Source of the DNA: Nocardioidaceae bacterium
Lineage (GTDB): Bacteria > Actinomycetota > Actinomycetes > Propionibacteriales > Nocardioidaceae
NCBI GenBank assembly: GCA_025980475.1
Contig: JAICXL010000024.1
Span: 1-34,640 of the forward strand
Reading direction: 5' to 3'
Length of the DNA stretch: 34,640 nt
Shown: piece by piece, positions 23,988-31,850 of the stretch
Layout: the number at the start of each line of letters is the position of its first letter
How positions within the stretch are numbered: position 1 is the first letter of the stretch
Notes under the pieces: generated by a model
The model's database searches: none
The model's input: the letters and a program-made list of their open reading frames with translations, nothing else
Told to the model about the DNA's origin: nothing
Made by a program: the position numbers and the translations under genes

Positions 23988-24016
23988 GCCCGCCCCTGAT
24001 CCCGGCTCGGGCTCAC
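23984..24016. terminator. Bidirectional hairpin spanning two convergent stop codons
   Basis: GTGAGCCCG (23984-23992) pairs perfectly with CGGGCTCAC (24008-24016), 9 bp with a 15-nt loop. The left arm contains the stop of the transglycosylase gene (23985-23987) and the right arm the stop of hemB (24013-24015). It probably ends both the plus-strand transcript and the long rex-hem operon. Confidence 0.65.
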
Positions 24017-24990
24017 CCAGCCAGCAGCTGGACCGCCTCGAGAGCCCAGTAGGTCAGCACCACGTCGGCCCCGGCCCGCCGGATCGAGGTCAGCGTCTCG
24101 ATGATCGCGGCCTCGCGGTCGATCCAGCCGCGGGCGGCGGCGGCCTCGACCATGGAGTACTCGCCCGAGATGTTGTAGGCCGCGACCGGCACCTGGACCG
24201 CCGACCGCACGGCGCGGACGACGTCGAGGTAGCCCATGGCCGGCTTGACCATCACCATGTCGGCGCCCTCCTCGACGTCGAGCAGCGCCTCGCGGACCCC
24301 CTCGAGACCGTTCGCGGGGTTCTGCTGGTAGGTACGCCGGTCGCCCTGCAGCGAGGAGTCGACGGCCTCGCGGAACGGCCCGTAGAAGGCCGATGCGTAC
24401 TTCGCCGAGTAGGCCAGGATGCCGGTGCCGTAGTGCTCCTCGGCGTCGAGCGCCCGCCGGACGTGGCCGACCTGGCCGTCCATCATCCCGCTGGGCGCTA
24501 CCAGGTCGACACCGGCGGCCGCCTGGGCCACCGCCATCTGGGCGTAGATCTCCAGGGTGCGGTCGTTGTCGACGTTGCCGTCGGGGTCGAGGACGCCGCA
24601 GTGACCGTGGTCGGTGAACTCGTCGAGGCACAGGTCGGACATCACCGTCAACTGGTCGCCGACCTCCGCGACGACGTCGGTGATGGCCAGGTTGAGAATG
24701 CCGTCGGGCTCGACCGCCCCGGTGCCGGTGGCGTCCTTCTCGGCCGGGATGCCGAAGAGCATCACCCCGCCGAGACCGGCAGCAACCGCGTCGGCGGCGG
24801 CCTTCTTCAAGCTGTCGCGGGTGTGCTGCACGACGCCGGGCATGCTCTTGATCGGGGTCGGCTCGGGCGCGTCCTCGTGGACGAAGAGCGGCAGCACCAG
24901 CTGGCGCGGCTCCAGCGTGGTCTCGGCGACCAGCCGGCGGAGGGCCGGAGTACGACGCAGCCGCCGGGGCCGGATGTCGGGGTAACCCAT
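24013..24990 (-). CDS. hemB: Porphobilinogen synthase (5-aminolevulinate dehydratase)
   Basis: Condenses two 5-aminolevulinate molecules to porphobilinogen. The 325-residue protein has both active-site lysines: K197 in [16 protein letters not shown] and the Schiff-base K249 in [13 protein letters not shown]. The metal region reads [15 protein letters not shown]: of the three zinc cysteines of the classical form, the first and third remain (C121, C131) and the middle one is Asp. An allosteric-Mg-type segment is present near the end. The ATG at 24990 ([13 protein letters not shown]) has GGGGAGG 8 nt upstream; the GTG at 25023 gives an atypical N-terminus. Last gene of the rex-hem operon. Confidence 0.95.
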   Translation of the reverse strand: MGYPDIRPRRLRRTPALRRLVAETTLEPRQLVLPLFVHEDAPEPTPIKSMPGVVQHTRDSLKKAAADAVAAGLGGVMLFGIPAEKDATGTGAVEPDGILNLAITDVVAEVGDQLTVMSDLCLDEFTDHGHCGVLDPDGNVDNDRTLEIYAQMAVAQAAAGVDLVAPSGMMDGQVGHVRRALDAEEHYGTGILAYSAKYASAFYGPFREAVDSSLQGDRRTYQQNPANGLEGVREALLDVEEGADMVMVKPAMGYLDVVRAVRSAVQVPVAAYNISGEYSMVEAAAARGWIDREAAIIETLTSIRRAGADVVLTYWALEAVQLLAG

Positions 24991-25042
24991 CAGCGGGCCC
25001 TCCCCGTCATGGGGAGTCGGCACAAGCCTCGCCGGACTCCCG

Positions 25043-26797
25043 TCACTGCGACCGCACCTTCCGCCGGCCGGAGGGTCGCCGCTCCGACGGCTTCGTCACC
25101 GGCTGGCCGGCCTCGAGCAGGGAGGCTCGCCGGACCGCCCCGAAGTCGGCGAGCGCGTCGGCGAGCTCCTCCACCGACGGGTGGGCAGCCATCACGTCGA
25201 CCCGCAGGCCGTGCTCCTCCGCCGTCTTGGCCGTGGCCGGGCCGATCACCGCGATCACCGTCGAGGCGTGCGGCTTGCCGGCGATGCCGACGAGGTTGCG
25301 CACCGTCGAGGACGAGGTGAAGACGACCGCGTCGAACTTGCCGCTCTTGATCGCCTCGCGCACCGGCGCCGGCGGCGGCGCGGCACGCACGGTGCGGTAG
25401 GCGGTGACGTCGTCGACCTCCCAGCCGAGCTCGACGAGCCCGGCGACCAGCGTCTCGGTGGCGATGTCGGCCCGGGGCAGGAAGACCCGGTTGATCGGGT
25501 CCAGGAGCCCGTCGAAGGGCGGCCAGTCCTCCAGCAGGCCGCGGGCGGACTGCTCGCCCGAGGGCACCAGGTCGGCGTTCAGGCCCCAGTCTGCGAGACA
25601 GGCTGAGGTCTTGTCACCGACGGCAGCGATCTTCAGGCCGGAGAAGGCGCGCGCGTCGAGACCGTACTCCTCGAACTTCTCCCGCACCGCCTTGACCGCG
25701 TTGCCCGAGGTGAAGGCGATCCATTCGTAGCGGCCCTCGACCAGGCCGCGCACCGCCTTGTCCATCTGCTGGGGGTTGCGGGGAGGTTCGACCGAGATAG
25801 TCGGGACCTCCTCGGGCACCGAACCGAAGGAGCGCAGCCGCGCCGACAGCGAGCCGGCCTGCTCCTTGGTGCGGGGAACCAGCACCCGCCAGCCGAAGAG
25901 CGGCTTGGTCTCGAACCACGACAGCGACTGCCGCAGGTCGACGACGGGGCCGACCACGGTCACGGCGGGTTCGGTCATCCGGGCGGCCTTCGCGTCGGCG
26001 CCGATCCGCCCGAGCGTCGACACGACGGTCTGCTGGGTGGTTTCGCTGCCGGAGCGCGTCATCGCGACCGGGGTGTCCTCGTCGCGGCCGGCCTCAACCA
26101 GCTGCCGGGCGACCTGCGCGATCGGGCCGCAGGCCGACATCAGCACCAGGGTCGGGTAGGCGGCGTAGGCGCTCCAGTCGACCTTCGCGTCCCCGCAGGA
26201 CACGACGGCGACCTCGCGGTGGGTCTTGGTGGTCAGCGGGATGCCGGCGTACGCCGGGACCGCCGTGGCCGACGAGACACCGGGCACCAGGTCGAAGCCG
26301 ATGCCCGCCTTCACGCAGGCCTGGGCCTCCTCGGGCCCGGAGGCGTAGAGGAACGGGTCCCCGGAGAGGAGCCGGACCACCCGCCTGCCGCTGCGGCCCT
26401 GCCTGACGACGAGCTTGGACCGGGCGGCGTGGGTGAGCGGCTGGCCGTCCTCGCCGAAGCCGCCGTCGACGAAGACGGGCGCCCCGGGGACGGCCTCCTC
26501 GGCGGTCGGGACCTCAGCCGCGCACGACAGGCCCAGCAGCGAGCGCACCATCGGCTCGTGCTCAGGCACCTCGGTGACCACGATCTCGGCGGACCGGAGC
26601 AGCTCGACCGCACGCACGGTGAGCAGGTCGGGGTCACCGGGGCCGGTGCCCACGAAGGTCACCCACCGCGTGGGTCGCGCCGCCTTCCCGGTCTGCGGGC
26701 CGGTCTGCGAGCCGGTCTGCGGCCCGGTCTGCGGCCCGGTCTGCGGCCCGGTCTGGTCGCCGCTCTCGTTGATGGTCTTGTGGTCGATCTTGGTCAC
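25043..26797 (-). CDS. cobA/hemD: Bifunctional uroporphyrinogen-III C-methyltransferase / uroporphyrinogen-III synthase
   Basis: A 584-residue fusion. Residues about 43-290 are a SUMT-type methyltransferase ([51 protein letters not shown]), which starts the sirohaem/cobalamin branch. Residues about 300-560 are uroporphyrinogen-III synthase ([43 protein letters not shown]), which closes the tetrapyrrole ring. The fusion is common in actinobacteria. The methyltransferase part is divergent and its activity is less certain. The GTG start at 26797 lies 13 bp after the hemC stop. The N-terminal 40 residues are a TGPQ repeat from 12-bp units, outside the enzyme fold. Confidence 0.93.
   Translation of the reverse strand: MTKIDHKTINESGDQTGPQTGPQTGPQTGSQTGPQTGKAARPTRWVTFVGTGPGDPDLLTVRAVELLRSAEIVVTEVPEHEPMVRSLLGLSCAAEVPTAEEAVPGAPVFVDGGFGEDGQPLTHAARSKLVVRQGRSGRRVVRLLSGDPFLYASGPEEAQACVKAGIGFDLVPGVSSATAVPAYAGIPLTTKTHREVAVVSCGDAKVDWSAYAAYPTLVLMSACGPIAQVARQLVEAGRDEDTPVAMTRSGSETTQQTVVSTLGRIGADAKAARMTEPAVTVVGPVVDLRQSLSWFETKPLFGWRVLVPRTKEQAGSLSARLRSFGSVPEEVPTISVEPPRNPQQMDKAVRGLVEGRYEWIAFTSGNAVKAVREKFEEYGLDARAFSGLKIAAVGDKTSACLADWGLNADLVPSGEQSARGLLEDWPPFDGLLDPINRVFLPRADIATETLVAGLVELGWEVDDVTAYRTVRAAPPPAPVREAIKSGKFDAVVFTSSSTVRNLVGIAGKPHASTVIAVIGPATAKTAEEHGLRVDVMAAHPSVEELADALADFGAVRRASLLEAGQPVTKPSERRPSGRRKVRSQ
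26688..26754 (-). repeat. 12-bp tandem repeat encoding TGPQ units in cobA/hemD
   Basis: Five full 12-bp units of the form CCGGTCTGCGGC on the plus strand (26688-26747) and a partial sixth. The last three full units are identical. They encode the N-terminal TGPQ/TGSQ repeats. Length changes would be in frame and outside the catalytic domains. Confidence 0.88.
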
Positions 26798-26810
26798 GAT
26801 CGGCTTCGCC

Positions 26811-27767
26811 TCACTTGCTGCTTGCGATTGGTCGGATGTCGATCAGGTCTGCGGCGCCGTCGGCGATCATCTCCTCAGCCAGCGCCCGGCCGAGCGCCTC
26901 CGGATCGGTGGTCGGCCCGGAGGCGGAACGTCGCACGGCGACGGCACCGTCGGTGCTCGACGCCACCGCCCGCAGCCACAGCTCCTCGCCCTGCTCACCC
27001 TCGGCGACCTCGGCAAGGGCGCCGACCGGTGCTGCGCAGCCGGCCTCGAGGACGGCCAGCAGGGTGCGCTCGGTGGTCACGCACGCGCGGGTGCGCGGGT
27101 CGTCCAGGGCCTGGCGTACGGCGTCCACCAGCTCGTCGTCCGCCCGGCACTCCACCGCGAGCGCCCCCTGGCCGGCTGCCGGGAGCACCTGCAGCGGGTC
27201 GAGCACCTCGGAGATCTCATCGAGCCGCTCGAGCCGGGCCAGCCCCGCCCGGGCGAGCACGACGGCGTCGAGCTGGCCGGAGCGCACCTTGCCGATGCGG
27301 GTGTCGACGTTGCCGCGGACGTCGACCAGGTCGAGGCCGATCCCGAGCGCGCGAAGCTGGGCGACGCGCCGGGGGGCGCCGGTGCCGACGCGGGAGCCCG
27401 TGGGCAGCTCGGCCAGGGTGAGCCCGTCGCGGGCGACCGCCACGTCGCGCGGGTCCTCGCGCACGGGGACGGCCGCGAGCGCGATCCCCTGCGCGGGGGC
27501 GGTGGGAAGGTCCTTGAGGGAGTGGACGGCGACGTCGACGTCACCGCGCAGCAGGGCGTCGCGCAGCGCGCTGACGAAGACGCCGGTGCCACCGAGGGCG
27601 GCGAGCGACGCCCGGCTGACGTCGCCCTCCGTGGTCACGTCGACGAGCTGCACCGGCCGGCCCAGTGCCTGCTCGAGCCGTGCGGCGACCTGGCCGCTCT
27701 GGGCGCGGGCGAGGGCGGAGGCACGGGTGCCGACGCGCAGCGTCGTCGGGGACGTCGCGGGGGTCAT
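26811..27767 (-). CDS. hemC: Hydroxymethylbilane synthase (porphobilinogen deaminase)
   Basis: Polymerises four porphobilinogen molecules to hydroxymethylbilane, the substrate of HemD. The 318-residue protein has LRVGTRASALARAQSGQVA at the start, AVHSLKDLPT, RVGTGAPRRVAQL, DVRGNVDTRIGKV and the dipyrromethane cofactor cysteine C244 in LEAGCAAPVGA. Length is typical. The ATG at 27767 overlaps the hemA stop by 4 bp (ATGA). Confidence 0.96.
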   Translation of the reverse strand: MTPATSPTTLRVGTRASALARAQSGQVAARLEQALGRPVQLVDVTTEGDVSRASLAALGGTGVFVSALRDALLRGDVDVAVHSLKDLPTAPAQGIALAAVPVREDPRDVAVARDGLTLAELPTGSRVGTGAPRRVAQLRALGIGLDLVDVRGNVDTRIGKVRSGQLDAVVLARAGLARLERLDEISEVLDPLQVLPAAGQGALAVECRADDELVDAVRQALDDPRTRACVTTERTLLAVLEAGCAAPVGALAEVAEGEQGEELWLRAVASSTDGAVAVRRSASGPTTDPEALGRALAEEMIADGAADLIDIRPIASSK

Positions 27768-29053
27768 GTCACGCCCTCCGCCCGGGTCACGGCCTGCACG
27801 GCCTCGGGGTCGAGCGCGAAGAGCTCGGCGAGGGCGGCGGCGTAGGAGACCGCGCCGACCTCGTTGGCGAGCTCCTTCACGCGCACCGTGGGCTGGTGGA
27901 GCAGCTTGTCGGCGACCCGGCGCACGGCCTGCTCCACCTCGGCGCGGGCGTCGTCGTCGAGACCGGGCAAGCGGCCGAAGACGCGCGCCAGCTCGGCGTC
28001 GACCACGCCGGTCGCCATCGTCCGCAGCGCGATGACCGTGGGGGTGACGCTGGCCGCGCGCCGCAGCGCAAGGTAGGAGGTGATCTCCTCGGCGACGATG
28101 CGCCGGACGTCCTCGACACCGACGGTGTCCTCGTCGTGCGCCTCGGCGAGCGTGGCCAGGTCGACCAGGTGCACCCCGGGCAGCTGCATCACGCCGGGGT
28201 CCACGTCGTGCGGCAGCGCGAGGTCGACGACGACGAACGGCTCGGTGCGGCCCGCCCGGCCGGCGGCCACGGTCGACTCGCCGACCACCACGCCCACCGC
28301 GCCGGTGCAGGAGACGAGCAGGTCGGCGCCCTCGATGGCGTAGCGGAGGTCCCCGAGCGGGACGGCCGAGGCGGCGTAGGACTCCGCCAGCCTGGCCGCG
28401 CGGTGGGGCGTGCGGTTGGCCACGGCGATCGACTCGACGCCCGAGCGCGCGAGGGTGGCGACCGCCAGGGCCGCCATCGAGCCGGCACCGACCACGACGG
28501 CCCGCTTGCCCTCGAGGGTGCCGAGGTGCCCCGTCGCCCGGTCGAGCGCGGCACCGACCAGCGACGGGGCAGCCCGGTCGATGTCGGTCTCGGCGTGGGC
28601 GCGCTTGCCGACCCGCAGGGCCTGCTGGAAGAGCGAGTTCAGCGCGGCGCCGACACCGCCGTTCTCCTGCGCGACCCGCAAGGCCTCCCGCGCCTGCCCG
28701 AGGATCTGAGCCTCGCCGACGGCCAGCGAGTCCAGCCCTGAGGTGACGTGGAAGAGGTGCGAGACGGCCCCGTCGTCGTAGTGGACGTAGAGGTGCGGGA
28801 GCAGGTCGTCGAGCTGCTCGCCGGCGCGCTCGCAGAGCAGCCCCGAGATCGCCTCGACGCTGCCGTGGAATCGGTCGACGTCGGCGTAGACCTCGACGCG
28901 GTTGCAGGTCGCCAGCACCGCCGCCTCCGCGACGTGCTCGTTGTCCAGGGCCGCGTGGACGAGCTTGGCCACGTCGTCACCCTCGAGGGCGACCTTCTCC
29001 AGCAGCGAGACGGGGGCCGACCGGTGCGACATCCCGACCACGAGAACGCTCAC
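27764..29053 (-). CDS. hemA: Glutamyl-tRNA reductase
   Basis: First committed step of C5-pathway tetrapyrrole synthesis: NADPH reduction of glutamyl-tRNA to glutamate-1-semialdehyde, the substrate of HemL. The 429-residue protein has the catalytic cysteine C50 in VLATCNRVEVYADV, VGEAQILGQAREAL, the NADPH Rossmann motif VVVGAGSMAALAV, VANRTPHRA and a C-terminal dimerisation helix region. The GTG start at 29053 overlaps the rex stop by 4 bp (GTGA), so haem entry is translationally tied to the redox sensor. Confidence 0.96.
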   Translation of the reverse strand: MSVLVVGMSHRSAPVSLLEKVALEGDDVAKLVHAALDNEHVAEAAVLATCNRVEVYADVDRFHGSVEAISGLLCERAGEQLDDLLPHLYVHYDDGAVSHLFHVTSGLDSLAVGEAQILGQAREALRVAQENGGVGAALNSLFQQALRVGKRAHAETDIDRAAPSLVGAALDRATGHLGTLEGKRAVVVGAGSMAALAVATLARSGVESIAVANRTPHRAARLAESYAASAVPLGDLRYAIEGADLLVSCTGAVGVVVGESTVAAGRAGRTEPFVVVDLALPHDVDPGVMQLPGVHLVDLATLAEAHDEDTVGVEDVRRIVAEEITSYLALRRAASVTPTVIALRTMATGVVDAELARVFGRLPGLDDDARAEVEQAVRRVADKLLHQPTVRVKELANEVGAVSYAAALAELFALDPEAVQAVTRAEGVT

Positions 29054-29718
29054 GACGCGCCCACCTCCGTGGTCGGCACCCGGTCGGCACCGGACTTGCG
29101 CTGCTCGTGGTAGGCGAGGATCTGCAGCTCGCTGGAGAGGTCGACCTTTCGGACGTCCACCCCCGGGGGCACGGCGAGGATCCTCGGTGCGAAGTTGAGG
29201 ATGCTGCGGATCCCGGCCGCGACCATCTTGTCGCAGACCGCCTGGGCGGCCGAGGCCGGCGCGGCGATCACGCCGATCGCGACACCGTGCTCGCTGACGA
29301 TCGCCTCGAGCTCGTCGAAGTCGCGGACCTTCAGCCCGGCCACCACCTCGCCCTGGCGGGAGGTGTCGGCATCGAGCAGCGCCACGGTGCGGAAGCCTCG
29401 GGAGGAGAAGCCCGAGTAGTTCGCCAGCGCGTGGCCGAGGTTGCCGATGCCGACGATGACCACGGGCCAGTCCTGGGTCAGTCCGATCTCCCGGGCGATC
29501 TGGTAGCGCAGGTACTCGACGTCGTAGCCCACTCCCCGGGTGCCGTAGGAGCCGAGGTGGGAGAGGTCCTTGCGGAGCTTGGCGCTGTTGACGCCTGCGG
29601 CCGCGGCCAGCTCCTCGCTGGAGCAGGTGGCCTGCCCGGAGTCGAGCAGTGCGTTGAGTGCCCGCAAGTACACCGGCAGGCGCGCGACGGTCGCCTCGGG
29701 GATGCGTGAGCTGCTCAC
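29050..29718 (-). CDS. rex: Redox-sensing transcriptional repressor Rex
   Basis: Homodimeric repressor that leaves DNA when NADH is high, relieving repression of respiratory genes. The 222-residue protein has an N-terminal winged helix (about 1-80, with VNSAKLRKDLSHLGSYGTRG) and a Rossmann domain with VVIVGIGNLGHALANY (about 86-101) for NAD(H). Length is typical. The start is GTG at 29718. First gene of rex-hemA-hemC-cobA/hemD-hemB, the order also known from Streptomyces. Candidate operators precede its own promoter and nuoA. Confidence 0.96.
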   Translation of the reverse strand: MSSSRIPEATVARLPVYLRALNALLDSGQATCSSEELAAAAGVNSAKLRKDLSHLGSYGTRGVGYDVEYLRYQIAREIGLTQDWPVVIVGIGNLGHALANYSGFSSRGFRTVALLDADTSRQGEVVAGLKVRDFDELEAIVSEHGVAIGVIAAPASAAQAVCDKMVAAGIRSILNFAPRILAVPPGVDVRKVDLSSELQILAYHEQRKSGADRVPTTEVGAS

Positions 29719-29785
29719 GGTCTCGACTCTCCAGAGCCGCCGCCCGGCCGTGTTCTGGGTGGCCTTCGGAAGCGGCGGTCAGGCA

Positions 29786-29815
29786 ACTTTATGCACTTTG
29801 TGAACGAGGGAACAA
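29786..29815 (-). promoter_or_regulatory. Predicted promoter of the rex-hem operon
   Basis: On the minus strand: TTGTTC (-35, 29815-29810), 18 bp, TAAAGT (-10, 29791-29786). The start would be near 29779, leaving a leader of about 60 nt. The -35 falls within one arm of the candidate Rex site, a position suited to repression. Confidence 0.55.
29798..29815. promoter_or_regulatory. Candidate Rex operator upstream of rex (one perfect half)
   Basis: TTGTGAA-CGAG-GGAACAA: the left arm matches the Rex form 7 of 7, the right arm 4 of 7. It overlaps the predicted -35. This fits autoregulation as known in Streptomyces, though the imperfect half suggests weaker binding than at nuoA. Confidence 0.6.
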
Positions 29816-29838
29816 ACCGAGACCGCTGGGTGGCTAGC

Positions 29839-29877
29839 ACACGTGAGTCGTGTCACGTCCGCCGGGGTGGGCGGACG
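29839..29877 (-). terminator. Tandem hairpins after the glutaredoxin-like gene
   Basis: CGTCCGCC (29856-29863) pairs with GGCGGACG (29870-29877) around a 6-nt loop. Further downstream in the minus direction, ACACG and CGTGT (about 29839-29853) form a second, weaker stem. They lie between the ligase/glutaredoxin operon and the rex promoter and probably insulate the two. No T-run is present. Confidence 0.6.
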
Positions 29878-29913
29878 CGGCGCCTCCCGCGTCGTCGCCC
29901 CGTCGGGTCGGCC

Positions 29914-30168
29914 TCACTGCGGGGCCAGGGCCGCGCGCAGCCGCGTCGCGTCGACGCGCCAGAAGTCGTGCTGCCGTCCGTCGACGAAGGTCACCGGGAT
30001 CTGCTCGCCGTACTCCGCCATCAGCTCCGGCGATCCGGTGATGTCCACCTCGTCCCAAGAGGTGCCGCTCTCCGCGCACACCCGGTCGATGACCGCCCGG
30101 GCGTCGTCGCACAGGTGGCAGCCGGGCTTGGCATAGAGCAGGACCCGGGCAGGCGTCGGCTCGGTCAT
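29914..30168 (-). CDS. Glutaredoxin-like (DUF836-type) thiol-disulfide protein
   Basis: An 84-residue redoxin. The N-terminal strand and redox motif are RVLLYAKPGCHLCDDARAVI, with C17 and C20. A cis-proline strand follows (EQIPVTFVDG, then WRVDATRLRAAL). The short form fits the glutaredoxin-like proteins of actinobacteria that are often near rex-hem loci. The partner is unknown; mycothiol or NrdH-type roles are possible. The ATG at 30168 has a GGAGGAG site formed by the last codons of the upstream ligase gene, 4 bp away, so translation is coupled. The longer frame to 30396 lies antisense to the ligase and is rejected. Confidence 0.85.
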   Translation of the reverse strand: MTEPTPARVLLYAKPGCHLCDDARAVIDRVCAESGTSWDEVDITGSPELMAEYGEQIPVTFVDGRQHDFWRVDATRLRAALAPQ

Positions 30169-30172
30169 CGCC

Positions 30173-31765
30173 TCACTCCTCCAGCAGGCCCAGGCCGCGC
30201 CGCCGCTCCGTTGCGCGCAGCCGGCCCTTCTGCACCTTGCCGGTGACTGTGTGGGGGAGGGCGGCGACGACCTCCACGACGCTCGGCTGCTTGAACCGCG
30301 CGAGCCGCGCGGCGCAGTGCCGGCGTACGGCGTCTGCCAGCTCCGCGGCGTCCTCGCCGGGATCGACGGGCCTGACGTAGGCGGCGACCGCCTCACCGCT
30401 CTGGTCGTCCGCCACCCCGATCACCGCGGCCTCCGCGACCTCGTCGAGCTCGGTGATGACCTCCTCGACCTCGCTGGGGTAGACGTTGAAGCCGGAGACG
30501 ATCACCAGCTCCTTGACCCGGTCGACGAGGTAGAGGTCGCCCCCCGGGTCGAGGTAGCCGACGTCGCCGGTGGCGAACCACCCCTCAGCGTCCGGTCCGT
30601 CGGCGCCGTCCGGCCAGTAGCCGGAGAAGAGGTTGTCGCCGGCGACGACGATCTCTCCGGCGTCCCCGCCCTCGGGCTCGTCCCCCCTGTCGTCCACGAG
30701 CCGGAGCCTGATGCCGGGCAGCGCCGCCCCCACCGAGCGGGCCGTCGGCTCCTTGCTGCACAGCGTCGAGGTGACCACAGGTGCCGCCTCGGTCAGCCCG
30801 TAGCCCTGGTGCACGGCCACGCCGGTGACGGCGGTGAACTCGTCCACGACCTCCGGCGCCAGGGGCGCCGAGCCGCTCAGCACCAGGCGCACCGGCCCGA
30901 AGCGCTCCCCGAGCGACGGCACGTCGCGCCAACGGGCGAAGACGGCTGGTGCGACGGGCAGGACCGAGACCGCCTCGTCCTCGACGATGTCGAGGACGCC
31001 GTCGGGGTCGAACCGGTCCACGAGCACCAGGCGGGCATGCTGGCGCAGCACCTGGCCGAGGACGGCGTTGAGGCCGTAGACGTGGAAGAGCGGAAGCACG
31101 CCGAGGACGACGTCACGACCCATGATCATGGGCGGCTGGACCGACGCCACCTGCTCGATGTTGGCGAGCAGCGCACGGTGGGAGAGCATCGCCGCCCGGG
31201 GACGACCCGACGTGCCGCTGGTGTAGAGCAGCACGGCCAGCGCCTCGGGGTCCCGCCGGGCGGGGACAGGTCGGGGTGGCTCGGCGACCAGCTCCTCGAA
31301 GGAGTGCTCGCCCTGCTGCGCCGGCGTACCCACCGTCACCACCCGGGGCCCGGTCTGGGCCGCCGCTGCGCCGGTGCCGGCGGCCAGGGCGTCTCCGACC
31401 CCGAGCACGGCGGCGCGCACGACGTCGGCCGTGGTCGCGTCGACGACCACCAACCGCGAGCCGGAGTCCACCAGCATCCGCAGCAGCTCGCCGGTGACCG
31501 CTCGGGGGTTGACCGGGACGGCGACCATGTGTGCCCGGAGCACCCCGAGATAGGCGGCCACGAACTCGATCCGGTTCGTGAGGGCGATCATCACCCGGTA
31601 CCCGGCCACCAGGCCCCTCGACGACAGGCCCTGCGCGACCCGGGAGGCCAGGTCGTCGAGCTGGGCCCAGGTGATGGTGCGACCGTCGCTCGCCTCGGAC
31701 AGGGCCGTCTTGGCCGGCTCCTGCTCCGCAGCCCTGGCGAGCAGGTCAGCGAGGTTGGTGTCCAC
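30173..31765 (-). CDS. Class I adenylate-forming acyl-CoA ligase (fatty acyl-CoA synthetase-like)
   Basis: A 530-residue ATP-dependent CoA ligase. Motifs: the P-loop LLYTSGTSGRPRAAMLSH (about 180-197), VYGLNAVLG, HQGYGLTEAAPVV, FATGDVGYLD, VDRVKELVIVSGFNVYPSEVEE and the C-terminal VTGKVQKGRLR with the acyl-adenylation lysine. In the P-loop the usual PKG is PRA, a conservative change of the lysine. Substrate is not assignable; long-chain acyl or aromatic acids are possible. The GTG start at 31765 has CAGACT 7 nt upstream. It is co-transcribed with the glutaredoxin-like gene and diverges from the HAD phosphatase gene. Confidence 0.88.
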   Translation of the reverse strand: MDTNLADLLARAAEQEPAKTALSEASDGRTITWAQLDDLASRVAQGLSSRGLVAGYRVMIALTNRIEFVAAYLGVLRAHMVAVPVNPRAVTGELLRMLVDSGSRLVVVDATTADVVRAAVLGVGDALAAGTGAAAAQTGPRVVTVGTPAQQGEHSFEELVAEPPRPVPARRDPEALAVLLYTSGTSGRPRAAMLSHRALLANIEQVASVQPPMIMGRDVVLGVLPLFHVYGLNAVLGQVLRQHARLVLVDRFDPDGVLDIVEDEAVSVLPVAPAVFARWRDVPSLGERFGPVRLVLSGSAPLAPEVVDEFTAVTGVAVHQGYGLTEAAPVVTSTLCSKEPTARSVGAALPGIRLRLVDDRGDEPEGGDAGEIVVAGDNLFSGYWPDGADGPDAEGWFATGDVGYLDPGGDLYLVDRVKELVIVSGFNVYPSEVEEVITELDEVAEAAVIGVADDQSGEAVAAYVRPVDPGEDAAELADAVRRHCAARLARFKQPSVVEVVAALPHTVTGKVQKGRLRATERRRGLGLLEE

Positions 31766-31772
31766 CCGAGCG

Positions 31773-31844
31773 AGTCTGGCACATGCGGAGCGCTCCGCCA
31801 GGGTCTGCTCAGACCGGTCGACGGGCCACTGTGTCCCCTAGGCT
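31773..31844. promoter_or_regulatory. Divergent leaderless-type boxes for the ligase and HAD genes
   Basis: Minus strand CAGACT (31773-31778) is 7 nt before the ligase GTG. Plus strand TAGGCT (31839-31844) is 6 nt before the HAD GTG, the same hexamer as at menG and menF. The HAD box is the more convincing of the two. Confidence 0.5.
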
Positions 31845-31850
31845 GAGGCC

